DNA of 64,000 nucleotides from NCBI GenBank assembly GCA_902728285.1, contig CACVBU010000412.1:1-64000 (forward strand), written 5' to 3'. The notes under the pieces are model-generated. The model saw only the letters and a list, made by a program, of their open reading frames with translations. It was not told the origin of the DNA and made no database searches. Of the stretch, positions 1-12,732 are shown piece after piece. The position numbers were made by a program, and so were the translations under genes. This DNA comes from Clytia hemisphaerica. Its lineage: Eukaryota; Cnidaria; Hydrozoa; Leptothecata; Clytiidae. Position 1 is the first letter of the stretch, and each line of letters starts with the position of its first letter.

Positions 1-3000
1 GCTAAGTAAAAACCCAGCGTTTTGTAATCTAAACCTTTTTACCCAAAAGAATGCGGCTAATCGCGAAATCGCACCCTTAAATGAAGATCATCATCGTCAA
101 AATAAGGACGCTGATGACAGTACAGTATTTCGCCATCAATTTTAAATCTTTGTTTATCATGTTTTGTTAAATCTCCTCCTTGATTAACTCTCTCGCAGCT
201 GTTCACAAGCTAGAGGAAACAGCCCCTAGAAACAGACTCGGTGGGACCCCTCCTCACTGGAAAAAGCCGCCAAAAAATGGTCCCGGTGATAAAAATCCCT
301 GAAATTTCATCCCCATGAAAAGCTACAAGAGCTCTCATTGCCGCTGGGAAAAAACATTGAGACACTGAGGCCATCCTCACTGGATTTTTGAGCTGTAAAC
401 ATTAGAATTTGAAATCCCCACTCATTTAAAAACAAGCGGTTTTCGACTCCCATTGGCATAGCTCATTTTATCTTCACTGGCTAAATAATTTTAACAGGGT
501 CACTGAGACAGGGGTGTCAGGAAATGGATCTGAAAAGAATATATAATATTATATGTCATTGAATATGCTATTTTTCATGAGTTAAAAATTACAGTTCATT
601 GTGGTAGGTTTCAAAATTAAATTCTGTCAGAAAATAAATAAGTACTTTTCAGGAGTTCTGTCTTTTTGAGAGCACGACCAGTGCACGAGTTTAAAAAAAA
701 TCAAATACAGCTTTTTGTGCACATAAGCAGGGCGGCTCGGGAAATCATTTAAAATTTTGAAATTTTAGTGACCCAGCCCCCAGCCGCCCTCACGATTAGT
801 AAAGAAACTTTTTTTCTCTGAAGCAGATAAACTTTCGTTTCAATAGGTTTTTTATCGGACAAAAAGTGAATATTTGTCTAACAACAAATACTTTAGATAT
901 TCGAAAAAAACTTGGAAAAGCGAGCGCGTAGCAGCCATTTTAACATAACATAATATGTTAGCTTTTAGTTGCAAAAGTAGCGCATGATCCTGAAATAGGA
1001 TGAATTTTTCCGCAAATTATGAACAAAAGTTTTTGATGTTATTATTATCACATATCATAGTATTTCACAATAATGGCGCAACTTTCTTTCTGATTCTAAT
1101 CATAAGTCTGACAAAAAAAATGAAAAGCTAGGGTCTAATTTTATGTCTTACTTGTAAAAACGAGACTAGCACAGTATTTCCATGGATTTGTAAGTTGAGT
1201 TAGTTCACAATAATAAGGACAGAAATCTTGTTTTATCACAAAGAAAATATCGTTTTTGATGTTTGATTTTATTCTTCAATGCAGAAGAAACTTAACCAAA
1301 ATTGTAAAAATTTGTGACGATTTTTTTAAGGTTCAAAATTCTTAGATACGTTTAAAATACATTTATTTTTTTCGAATAATTTGGGTAAATTGCTCTGCTC
1401 CATTGATAATTGTAGCAAATTAGTTAGCTAAATTGTTTTGTGTATTGGCGGTTTAGTTTGATTAAATTACGAGCAATTAGAACACAAAAGATTTGAGAAA
1501 ATTGATGTTTAAAAGTTTTATTTTAACAAGCCAAGTTGTCAGTTGTGTCAGTCACATGTCCGTCAGGCCATGAGCTATGTTAGGAAGAGTCTCTTCTTGG
1601 CTTAAATTTAACAACTTCAATCTTATTTCCAAAATTTATCTATTAATATTTATTTTATTTCTAACTTTCAGGTAAAACCATAATATACCGACGGAATACT
1701 GACACACAATTGAAGGATGATTAAAATCACGATACCGCAAACTAAAGACGAAGACGCCATCTTATTTTTCAATTTTTTAATTTTTAATCTTTTATTAGAA
1801 TTTTCGTTGGAAATTTTAACTTTAACTTCTGTTTATTCTACTAAATAAAAAATTCCATTTGCAACTCAAACGATTAGATTTGTATCCTGTATCTCAAAAC
1901 GCAGTTAATCTGAGTGAATATTAGCCAATAACCCATCGAATACAGCTCAACAATGTATACCCCTTACAAGCATCGATAAACCTCGGAAAATAATCAGAAA
2001 ATGCCCCGATAAAATCCCTATAAGGACCCGAATACTGGTAGTGGTATTCTTACAAAGAAAAGAAAAATAATGCATTACAAATTCTCAATTCTTATGAAAA
2101 ATCTTTCCTATAAGAAATATTTCGGATATTGAAAAGGCATTTTAAATTTTGATTTTCAATTCATTTGAAATCTTGTCCGCTATTTAAAGTGCATTTTAAT
2201 TTTGACGCCGTTCATTAAAAATGTATTTATAATTTTCCTCAATTCTCTTTTTCATGTTAAAAATGTATTTGTAATTGTGAAGTATCAACAAATTATAAAA
2301 TTGTTCAAAAAAGTAAATGCATTTGAAATAAAATCCTAATGAATTATATATCCTATTTTTTCAAATGTTATTTCAATGCAATTAAAGTGCATACTGTATG
2401 CTATTCCATGATGCATTTTATTTACAAAGTTTTTACTCTAGCAATGCGATTTAAATTCGTTTAACATTTTTGTCCAGGTCCAGGTTTCACTAAATTTAAA
2501 TTGCAATTAAACTCAAATTTCAATGAAAAATGGAAGTTCCACGCGTTTTAAATGCATCGAATTTTTCATTGAAATTTGAGTTTAATTGCAATTTAAATTT
2601 AGTGAAACCTGGACCTGGACAAAAATGTTAAACGAATTTAAATCGCATTGCTAGAGTAAAAACTTTGTAAATAAAATGCATCATGGAATAGCATACAGTA
2701 TGCACTTTAATTGCATTGAAATAACATTTGAAAAAATAGGATATATAATTCATTAGGATTTTATTTCAAATGCATTTACTTTTTTGAACAATTTTATAAT
2801 TTGTTGATACTTCACAATTACAAATACATTTTTAACATGAAAAAGAGAATTGAGGAAAATTATAAATACATTTTTAATGAACGGCGTCAAAATTAAAATG
2901 CACTTTAAATAGCGGACAAGATTTCAAATGAATTGAAAATCAAAATTTAAAATGCCTTTTCAATATCCGAAATATTTCTTATAGGAAAGATTTTTCATAA

Positions 3001-5113
3001 GAATTGAGAATTTGTAATGCATTATTTTTCTTTTCTTTGTAAGAATACCACTACCAGTATTCGGGTCCTTATAGGGATTTTATCGGGGCATTTTCTGATT
3101 ATTTTCCGAGGTTTATCGATGCTTGTAAGGGGTATACATTGTTGAGCTGTATTCGATGGGTTATTGGCTAATATTCACTCAGATTAACTGCGTTTTGAGA
3201 TACAGGATACAAATCTAATCGTTTGAGTTGCAAATGGAATTTTTTATTTAGTAGAATAAACAGAAGTTAAAGTTAAAATTTCCAACGAAAATTCTAATAA
3301 AAGATTAAAAATTAAAAAATTGAAAAATAAGATGGCGTCTTCGTCTTTAGTTTGCGGTATCGTGATTTTAATCATCCTTCAATTGTGTGTCAGTATTCCG
3401 TCGGTATATTATGGTTTTACCTGAAAGTTAGAAATAAAATAAATATTAATAGATAAATTTTGGAAATAAGATTGAAGTTGTTAAATTTAAGCCAAGAAGA
3501 GACTCTTCCTAACATAGCTCATGGCCTGACGGACATGTGACTGACACAACTGACAACTTGGCTTGTTAAAATAAAACTTTTAAACATCAATTTTCTCAAA
3601 TCTTTTGTGTTCTAATTGCTCGTAATTTAATCAAACTAAACCGCCAATACACAAAACAATTTAGCTAACTAATTTGCTACAATTATCAATGGAGCAGAGC
3701 AATTACCCAAAATTATTCGAAAAAAATAAATGTATTTTAAACGTATCTAAGAATTTTGAACCTTAAAAAAATCGTCACAAATTTTTACAATTTTGGTTAA
3801 GTTTCTTCTGCATTGAAGAATAAATCAAACATCAAAAACGATATTTTCTTTGTGATAAAACAAGATTTCTGTCCTTATTATTGTGAACTAACTCAACTTA
3901 CAAATCCATGGAAATACTGTGCTAGTCTCGTTTTTACAAGTAAGACCCTAAAAATTAGACCCTAGCTTTTCATTTTTTTTGTCAGACAAAAAACTTATGA
4001 TTAGAATCAGAAAGAAAGTTGCGCCATTATTGTGAAATACTATGATATGTGATAATAATAACATCAAAAACTTTTGTTCATAATTTGCGGAAAAATTCAT
4101 CCTATTTCAGGATCATGCGCTACTTTTGCAACTAAAAGCTAACATATTATGTTATGTTAAAATGGCTGCTACGCGCTCGCTTTTCCAAGTTTTTTTCGAA
4201 TATCTAAAGTATTTGTTGTTAGACAAATATTCACTTTTTGTCCGATAAAAAACCTATTGAAACGAAAGTTTATCTGCTTCAGAGAAAAAAAGTTTCTTTA
4301 CTAATCGTGAGGGCGGCTGGGGGCTGGGTCACTAAAATTTCAAAATTTTAAATGATTTCCCGAGCCGCCCTGCTTATGTGCACAAAAAGCTGTATTTGAT
4401 TTTTTTTAAACTCGTGCACTGGTCGTGCTCTCAAAAAGACAGAACTCCTGAAAAGTACTTATTTATTTTCTGACAGAATTTAATTTTGAAACCTACCACA
4501 ATGAACTGTAATTTTTAACTCATGAAAAATAGCATATTCAATGACATATAATATTATATATTCTTTTCAGATCCATTTCCTGACACCCCTGTCTCAGTGA
4601 CCCTGTTAAAATTATTTAGCCAGTGAAGATAAAATGAGCTATGCCAATGGGAGTCGAAAACCGCTTGTTTTTAAATGAGTGGGGATTTCAAATTCTAATG
4701 TTTACAGCTCAAAAATCCAGTGAGGATGGCCTCAGTGTCTCAATGTTTTTTCCCAGCGGCAATGAGAGCTCTTGTAGCTTTTCAATGGGGATGAAATTTC
4801 AGGGTATTTTTATCACCGGGACCATTTTTTGGCGGCTTTTTCCAGTGAGGAGGGGTCCCACCGAGTCTGTTTCTAGGGGCTGTTTCCTCTAGCTGTGAAC
4901 AGCTGGAGAGAGTTAATCAAGGAGGAGATTTAACAAACATGATAAACATGGATTAAAGATTTAAAATTGATGGCGAAATACTGTACTGTCATCAGCGTGC
5001 CTTATTTTTGACGATGATGATCTTCATTGTAAGGGTGCGATTTCGCGATAGCCGCATTCTTTTGTGGTAAATAAGGTTTTAAGATTACAAAAACGCTGGG
5101 TCTTTTACTTAGC
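1..5113. repeat. Giant palindrome, two arms of about 2.5 kb
   Basis: Bases 1-2531 reappear as the reverse complement at 2561-5113, around a 29-base loop (2532-2560). The first bases (gctaagtaaaa) pair with the last (ttttacttagc). The arms match almost base for base, with a few small indels (for example near 1139 against 3949), so they are very similar but not identical. No long reading frame is found in either arm. The left arm reaches the window edge, so the element may extend further. It may be a long foldback transposon, a recent inverted duplication kept alike by gene conversion, or a library artefact; the indels between the arms argue against a simple read artefact. Confidence 0.95.
4565..4905. 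repeat. CAGTGAGG-word repeat module inside the palindrome arm
   Basis: This stretch, mirrored at about 190-530, carries repeated short words of the type CCAGTGAGGA and CAATGGGGATGAAATT. It begins with ACACCCCTGTCTCAGTGACC and ends with a GGGTCCCACCGAGTCTG sequence, which resembles it inverted. The same end sequences and words occur at 46474-46640, 59529-59750 and 63110-63240, so it is a member of a dispersed family that was captured in both palindrome arms. Confidence 0.6.
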
Positions 5114-5380
5114 CGCGGAAAAGGTTAGCTTGAAATAGAATGTTACACTGAAAGAAAGAACATGGGATTTCAATTAAGTTTCAAGAATTTTGGTAACATT
5201 TTATTTGAAAGCTTGCGAAAAATCTCCATTCTGCAATGAATTCAAATAGGCGAAAATGGAAATTTTTGGTAATCCCTGTACCATTATCTTTACTATGTAA
5301 TTTATCTTTTTACTTAATTTTTGGTTTTAAAAAATTAGAAAAAAAATGAATTTCAGCAAAAAAATTGAAACAGCATGGAA

Positions 5381-5720
5381 TGGAAAGTGCATTTTAATTG
5401 TAAAACTATTTGAACTGCATTTTATTTTATCAAATTCGTGACCATATCGAAAAATTTAGTTTCAATGCGTTTAAAAAATCGAATGGAAAGTGCATTTTAT
5501 TTGTTAAAATATTCGAACTGCATTTTTTTTGTCAATTCATCAGCATATCGAAAAATTTAGTTTAAATGCGTTTAAAAAATGGAATAAAAAATGCATTTTA
5601 TTTGTGAGAGCATCTGAATTGCATTTTATTTTAGTGAATCCGTGGTTCACATTAAAAATATAATTTTACTACGTTTAAAAAAGTTAATGGAAAATGAATT
5701 TAATTGAAACAACATTTGAA
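5381..5720. repeat. Four diverged tandem copies of a 103-base unit
   Basis: Copies begin near 5381, 5484, 5583 and 5686. Each starts with a version of TGGAAAGTGCATTTTA, has a second GCATTTTATTT about 35 bases later, and ends in AATGCGTTTAAAAAAT. The same TGCATTT word is dense in the adjoining palindrome arms (about 2100-2540). The array may therefore belong to the same large element. Confidence 0.8.
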
Positions 5721-6855
5721 TTGTATTTTCTTTGCTCAAGTTCAACGTAATCTTTTATTATACATTTATATGTAATTTAAAGTCTAGAATTTAAATACAT
5801 TTTGATACCCAATGAATTAGAAATTCATCAAAGTTTCGAAAATAAAATTTTATTCTATTTTAATGCATTCTATATTCGTTTTCAATGGAATACGAGCATT
5901 TAGTTTCCGTAAGGGTATAGACTGGACTGGATTAAGTGGCCCGGTAGTTTATGGTAATATGCTTTTGCTTAGGCAGATTTTAGTTGTTTTTGGACGGTAA
6001 AAACAGTATAAAGCAATGTTTTTATTCAAGAATAAGGGATTGCAAATCTGTTATTGGTATGTGTTTGTTTATCATTTTTAATTACATCTCTCAACTCCAA
6101 GTAGTTTTTTTGTTATTTGGATTTTTTTATTTTCTCTCAAAATGGCGACCTCGTAAAATGCTCCAAGTCTACTTCACTGGACTCAGCGTCATCATAAATT
6201 ATCATTATCAAAAACCAAAGTTCAGCCAGAGGTAGACTCTAGTCTAGGTAAGTCGGCACTGTTTGAAATATTTTTATATATCTATCTTGTCTGTACGACG
6301 GCTTTTTCCTCGACCCCGTTCGATCAAAATATCGGGATAGAGATAGGTTTATAACTCAGTAGGGCATTCGAAAGGTGATCAAAACTCATATAGGAGAAAA
6401 CAGTATTATGATATCATATTTACTGGACAATAAGGATCGCAGTACTCCAAGATCTCTCCTAGATCCAGTCCTACCGGACATGACTTTAAAAAAATTCAAT
6501 TTCGGACGAAATTCACGCCTTTCCTTTATCTGATATTCCGATGGCGGATTGGCGGCCGTCCACGCTAAAGCTCTAAAGGAGCGGGCCAATTTCCCATCGG
6601 AGAGGAAGGATAGTCGGCCTTTGATGTGCCGCATCCCCAGTCGGGTTCAACTACCCTTGCGCGTAAACCTGAGATTATTTCAATTGGACCCGCCAATCCC
6701 CGAGGGCTGGGTTACCAGACCTCCCGCTGCACAATTCTTGACGCGGTCTTGCAAAATTCCGTAATCTAAACCTTCCAGATGTTGAAAATTTTCCCGACCT
6801 TCAGAGCTTTAGCGTGTCGGATGAAAATTTCACCATCTGGGTGCCAGATAAGCTG
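5721..6855. other. Gene-free stretch with a short GC-rich patch
   Basis: No convincing gene is seen. Most of it is AT-rich, but 6535-6770 is clearly richer in G and C than its surroundings and includes gggttcaactaccc, which loosely resembles a tRNA box B. The sequence agagctttagcgtg near 6804 is the inverted copy of cacgctaaagctct near 6560, so the patch may be part of a small inverted-repeat element. Confidence 0.5.
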
Positions 6856-6859
6856 GCAT

Positions 6860-7070
6860 AACTTTTTGGATTTTAAGCCTAAAAATGTTCTTAAAATGTT
6901 CTTGAAATGTTCTTATTTTCTCCATTTTGTGACCATTTTGACCCGCATTTTCCTTATAAATAGGGTGTTTTCGAGTCCGCAAAGCCTTAAAATGTTCTTA
7001 ACTTTTTCTTAGCATTTTGGCCATCGAAGCCTTGTGTTCTTGTATAGTTTGTTCTTATAAAAAAAACATG
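6860..7070. mobile_element. MITE of the TATAAGAACA family, copy 1
   Basis: The word TGTTCTTA, or a one-base variant, occurs about seven times in 210 bases. The right end is TTTGTTCTTATAAAAAAAAC, which matches the inverted left end of the copy at 46871. The internal line 'gagtccgcaaagccttaaaatgt' type segment is shared with the copies at 34371 and 46871. The left terminus is diverged here. Confidence 0.75.
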
Positions 7071-7708
7071 TATCTTGGTCAACAAAAACAAGCCTTTTTA
7101 TAAAATGGCTTGTAGTAATCAAGACTGAACGCATCCCCTTTAATATGTTCGAGACCGAAATACTGCATATTTGCTTTTAAGATTAAAACAAGAAAGGATA
7201 TATAAAAGAAAACCAGCATGGTGGTGAAATTGTTTTTGCTTTACGTTTCTCGGCCTTTGACCTTTCTTTCTTATATGTTGTACTGGGATTTTTCATATGG
7301 CAAGAGATTTCCCTCGCCAACCGCAATAATTAAAGCTGAATTGCTTGAAGTGTGCAATTTTCTTTGCTACCATATGAAAACCATGCCAGCGTAATTAGGT
7401 CAATTCCCTCGAAAGTGGTTTCCACAAGATACCAAAATTAGTGCAATAATAATAACATAATTGGAAAATCAAGTCAATAAGCTATTATCTAGAAGTTAAT
7501 TAAGACATCATTTTATACTGAACTGAGCATTATTGATAAGAGGGAAATATAAGCCAGCTTTCAGAAAAAAATTTAACTATACATATCTTGGAATGAGGAC
7601 TTGTTTGTAAGTGTCGGTTTTCGTAGATAAAATTGTGTTAAAAGTAAAAGATGTCTCGATGAAAGACATTCGATTCATTGTTTTTTAGTGTACTTCAATT
7701 ACTTCAGG
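7071..7708. other. Gene-free stretch, nothing recognised
   Basis: AT-rich sequence between two small repeats. No reading frame, RNA gene or clear repeat structure is seen. Confidence 0.5.
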
Positions 7709-8010
7709 GATTATCAGATGATTTTTGATATCTGGCTTAGAGATACCTTTTATATGGTCCTAAGAAACACCTCCAAATCTTTTGACTCAATTTTTTTCCA
7801 AAGCTGAGATATTTGACTTTTGAAATCTCTAAAAATGAATCTTTACACAATCTCAGACGTTGAATTTCTATTGTTTTCAAGTAAAAATTTGAAAATTCAA
7901 AGTCAAATATCTTAGCTTTGGAAAATAATTGGGTCAAAAACTTTGGAGGTGTTTCTTAGGACCATATAAAAGGTATCTCTAAGCCAAATATCAAAAATCA
8001 TCTGATAATC
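7709..8010. mobile_element. 302-base hairpin MITE
   Basis: The left half (gattatcagatg, then a gap, then gcttagagatacctttta) is repeated in inverse in the right half (taaaaggtatctctaagc through catctgataatc). The two arms pair over nearly the full length with a small centre near 7850. It has no coding capacity. This shape is typical of a non-autonomous DNA transposon. Confidence 0.85.
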
Positions 8011-8774
8011 TCTTTAAAGTTTCCAATATTTGGGGATACTCCGTATCAATACCGGGACTGAACGGTTTTAACTAGTCTGGTAGACTCAAAGGGGGGGAGA
8101 GTTTTTATCCGCAAGTTATGAACATCGACCTCTAACGGATGGACGGATAACTCATTGTTTTCAAGCGCGTTGGTTTTATTGTTCCCGAATCAATAGAATG
8201 ACCACGTGATCATTGCATCAGAAAAATTCGAGGTCTCGATAACCCAGTTGATGTAATTCTCCTGGATGTCGGGTAGAAAAATAAAAAACAACTTGCAAAT
8301 GAAGGAAACAGGGAAGGGAGCTCATGAAGGAAAGAAGCTGAAAATTGTATGGAATTGTCAATGAATATCATCAAATTCTGTTCCTGTAAAAGAGAGTGCC
8401 ATGATCATCTTCAAACCCAGTTTCTAATACAATTATGAAAGGTAGATAGATGTTTTGTTTATTTTTCGTCTGATGTGTGTTCTTTTTTATAAAATTAACT
8501 TGATAATCTATGTATTAGCATATTTTTGTATCATAAACTTAATGATATAAATATAAAATACAGATCGTCACTCCAGTATCTAAATATCTGAAGGGACATC
8601 TGAATGTTTACATACATTTGATTTGTGAAGGTGGGGTTTATCATGCATGATCAATCTTCCTTCTATCTCATTGAGATAAACACTATTATATATGTGAAAC
8701 TTCAACAAATCAGGAATTCCATCTATAATATCACAGCTTCTGCTAACAGTACACTTTCACTCACAAAATTTTGT

Positions 8775-9470
8775 CTTCATTTTCAGGTTCTTCATCCTCA
8801 CAGCACACAGAGGTGTCCATCCTGTTTACACGTGTCCATTCACACAGAATACGAGCTGGAACAAATGTTATTTTTTATGAACGTAGAGTGTTGAGATGAA
8901 ACATACGAAGTCTGTGGTGGTGGCGCATAGTGTGAAAATAATGCTTGTCTACTGTCTACTAGTTGTGAGCTTATGATCAACTTCTCACCTGGATTTAACC
9001 ATTGTCATACAAGAAGAAAAATTATCATGTTGGATTTCAAATAAAACGTAATTGGCAATAAACTGAATTTAACGTGCAACTCCATTTTCCACCTGTATAT
9101 ATAGACAACGACAAAATTGAGTTCGGTTACCATGTTAGTGTGGTGGATGATCCTAGTAAAATACACAGTTATGAACTGCTTGACCGACATTCCTCGAGAA
9201 AAAAAAACACCGATAATATGCACAATAAAATGAAAAATCATCATCAGGCTTTTGGTACTATATTTTGTTTGCTGGTAGAAACACTCATTATATGGTTCCA
9301 CAACAAAAGGGGCAAAAATTCATATATGTGCATTCTTTGTTCTTTACAGTCACTAGGTTTTAAGTTGTTGCCATCTGGTATCTTCAAATCCTTGAATACT
9401 GTTGAATATATAATTCTAGCTGTTTTTCATCTTACTAAAAAGAAATTAAGTTAATCAAAAGTTCAAATTA
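8775..9470 (+). other. Open frames inside the TIR element, coding status unclear
   Basis: A pyrimidine-rich tract followed by CAG at about 8787 precedes an open stretch to about 8896, and a second open frame of about 126 codons runs at 9074-9454 (starting GTG). Neither shows a family I recognise. They may be remnants of a transposase gene or chance frames. The rest of the interior to 12400 has no gene that I can support. Confidence 0.2.
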
Positions 9471-9717
9471 TTTCAAGTGGCTGAAAATGGCTTTGTATTG
9501 TATTATTTTTGAAATTGAAGGTATTATTATTTTTTCTACTATGGCTTATTATAATTTGGACTGAAAAATGTTTCCATTATTTCTTAATTTAAAGTTGTTT
9601 TTTTTTCAAGAAAAGTTCATTTAAATTGTTTGCATCTTATTCCAAATTGACCCTGAATTTATGTTTTGAAATTGAAATTTTTCTTCATGTGTAATTGTAA
9701 ATTGTATGATTTGATAT

Positions 9718-9951
9718 ACCGTGAAGTTGGGTAACTTGCATCAGTGGAGGAAAACTTGCATAGCCATCAAATGACTGACCAATCAAAGCAGCAAAATTTC
9801 AAAACAAATGAACTAAACAGCTCTGCTCACAGCTGTACTCTACTACCATTTTTATTTTGATTTAACTTTGTATTTTAATGACCAGCCAGGTCATTCATCT
9901 GAGGGCTATGCATGTTAGCCTCCACTGATGCAAGTTACCCGATCTCACGGT
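9718..9951. mobile_element. MITE nested in the 4.7 kb element
   Basis: The left end ACCGTGAAGTTGGGTAACTT, continuing GCATCAGTGGAGG, is found inverted at the right end as CCTCCACTGATGC then AAGTTACCCGATCTCACGGT. The arms also share an inner GCATAGCC/GGCTATGC pair. About 234 bases long, no coding capacity. Confidence 0.85.
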
Positions 9952-12408
9952 GAGACTTAATTGTAACTGACAATAAATTACAGCTTCATGTATGACTTGA
10001 ATCATGTGTATCATCTTATTTTTTTAAAGACCAATCAATGTCGTCTTCTCAGAATGACGACAATCCCTTTGAATATTTTTGGGTAATGTTACTTTATATA
10101 GCAGGACGAGTTCGATTAACATTTCTCTAATTTTTCAGTAGATTCTATTTCTATTCAATCATACCTTGGCAGCACAATACTATACAGGCTAAATAACATA
10201 TCCATTTTTGAACCTAAGCTAAAATTGTTAATAATTTAATAAAAAGGATATTAATTTCAACTTTCATGCATTTTAAAACCTTTTTGTTTGCCCAAATTTT
10301 GGTACTATCATAAACTTGTATTATGATATAAGTTCCAAAATCAAGGCTTGGAGTAAATGAAGAAATGTTACTTCAGTTCAGAATTGATTTAAAGGTAGCA
10401 AGCATAAGCATACGATAAGAAGCCTCTTATCAAACCTGTTGAGAAATAAGCTCAGATTTCATGGTTTTCACTTAAAAACAATCCATAATTTTTTTTATTA
10501 TTAAGTATGAAATATATTTACCAGGACAATGGTTAACTGGCACAACAAACCTAAGTAAAAATAATGACAATTTAAAGTGACAAATAAAAATTCTAGTTAC
10601 TCCCTGGAAATAACAGCAAGGTGTTAAATTTCTTATTACAAAAAGGGTGGAAAAGGTGAAAACATCATCACATGGCCTTCTAAAATTGTAAAAACTTCAC
10701 AACAACTTTATAACTTAAACTCAGAAATTTTCAGCCAAAGTATTTAAGATAACAAGGGCATGTCAATTTTGTCAACTAAAAAGAGAACTTTTTTTAAAAT
10801 TTCAATTGAGATCATCCCAAAGTATGTTAGCAGACAATTTGAATAGCTGACAGATTTTGAAAACTGGAGAGGCAAAATGGGTGCCGAGTATGTGTGAGCC
10901 ATAAGGGTCCCTTTTCTACACCCTCGAAAGTCTCTTAAAGGGGTACAAAAACCTTTTAAAAGAAAATTGAGTCTCTGTAAGGGTCCAAAAATCACGAAAA
11001 TCATCAATTTTGAGAAAAGATGACTTACCGGTCACCTCACAAACCTAGTACTATGGGTACGTTTAATCAACTAGAGAGTTACAAATCTGCTTAAGAAATT
11101 CAAGGAAGGACCTTTCAATAAAATTCTATGTTACAATTTATAAATCTCAATATATATTGTATAAAAAAATAGAAAAATATCAAGCAGTCTCACAAAGGAT
11201 GAGAAAAATCATTTCACTGTAGTGCAATTCGACCCCGATTGTCTAACCAAAGGGCAGGGCGATAATGCAAGTATCATATTCTTGTCATTTCACATTTGTA
11301 TTCATTGTTCAAAAATGGATCCTTTAGTTAGCATATTATCTTTTAATTCATCTCAATCTGTTAGTGTTGTACTGTCATAGTTTCCTAGCAACATTACTGA
11401 CTTGCTTTGAAAGATTTCTGATAAAAATTTGATTTAGTTTTATTCAGTTTCACAAGCTTGTACCATACACACCAATTGTTAACACAAAAATCATGAAATC
11501 ATAATAATCGATATCCAGCATATTGTGGCCTTGTTGGCTAAGATTCTTATTGCGTCATACATGGATCCAATGATTCTAGTTCGTAACGCCCAACGTCTTT
11601 CTGTCAGTCTGTAGGAAAAAAGAAACAAAAATTTATAAGTATATGTGTGTATCAAACGATAAGATGACTAAAAGTTTATATCTAGAGATTTTCAGAGGCA
11701 GGTTCACTTTGGAGTATATAGATTAATATTCCTCCATTGACAACCTGAAATCTGCCTCCCTCTTCCACTATTTTTAGTGTTATTGTGGTACTTTATAGAG
11801 TTGGAAAATACTTTAAATTTCATTAAAAAATTAATATGATCAGGTGCTAAAAGCAGTAATAAAGCACAGAGTACAGAGGACCACTGATCACAGCTAAAAC
11901 ATGACCAAAGAATGTAACATAGTACAAGATGGGGTAGAAATAAACACAAACTCACCCCTCTGCTATCTGAAGTATGCAACTGCAATGGATTTATTAACTT
12001 TTCTTTAGTTTAGCTCAACGCACGGGTTGTGTGCTGTAGAGTTGATTTCTGAGTTAGAGTGATTCGATGTTCGACGTGTTTTGGCAGCAGTTCTTACACA
12101 CCAAATGTATAAGATATATGTTTTGCAAAACATCATGTTCCATTTCCAGATGTCTTTTGAGTTTATTTGTTCATTGAATACAATCTCTAGCTTTAGATAG
12201 GAGAATGGATACACAAAATTCAAGTTCCAACTTTCATAGTTTCTGCAGGAGATGATAGAGGCAAATCAGCCTAGTAACGACGTCGTTTCGGTCTGTCTCA
12301 GCATGATTTTCAAATAAAATGAATAGAGCCCCTCGACCATGAATAGGGTGGGATCCAATTCAATCCTTTCGAGAAACTCTTCATCTATCACCATTCGAAG
12401 CAGCAATC

Positions 12409-12732
12409 CTATTCATTCAGGGAAAACCAAGATATTGCTCCAGCTCTGACATCCACAATTTCAAAATGAGAGCCTGTCGGGTTTTCAAAGGTGCAAGTGT
12501 CGGTTTGTTTGTCTCGATGAATAAAAAGTTTGAGAATTATTCCTTCTGGATATTGGTACAACAACAATCTTTGAATCCTTTGAAAAAAACTCCATAGCGA
12601 TAGCATAAGCACAAAGAAAGATATTCCAGCTGCAGTTGTTGTTATGCAGGAGATGTCGGAAATTTTTTTTTCGTCGCCATGTTGAAAATCTCCAAAATTC
12701 AAACTTTTGGCGGCAACGCGCTCCCTGCACAA
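12409..12732 (-). CDS. Possible small membrane-anchored ORF, 107 codons
   Basis: A minus-strand frame of 107 codons begins just inside the right TIR of the 4.7 kb element. It has one strongly hydrophobic stretch near residues 33-53 (TTAAGISFFVLMLSLWSFF), then a basic residue-rich segment and a soluble tail ending FSLNE. I do not recognise the family. It may be a captured host exon, a remnant of an element gene or a chance frame; a second minus frame overlaps it (12485-12850). No splice sites or homologue support it. Confidence 0.25.
   Translation of the reverse strand: MCRERVAAKSLNFGDFQHGDEKKISDISCITTTAAGISFFVLMLSLWSFFQRIQRLLLYQYPEGIILKLFIHRDKQTDTCTFENPTGSHFEIVDVRAGAISWFSLNE

Noticed and set aside
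4641-4892. 83-codon open frame
   Set aside because: It lies in the palindrome arm, over a word-repeat module, with no family marks.
9074-9454. 126-codon frame as a host gene
   Set aside because: It has no ATG start, no recognised family and lies inside a transposon; listed only as unclear.
11485-11615. Last exon of the methyltransferase
   Set aside because: An acceptor-like site is present, but the in-phase frame stops after ten codons and the other frame shows no family motif.
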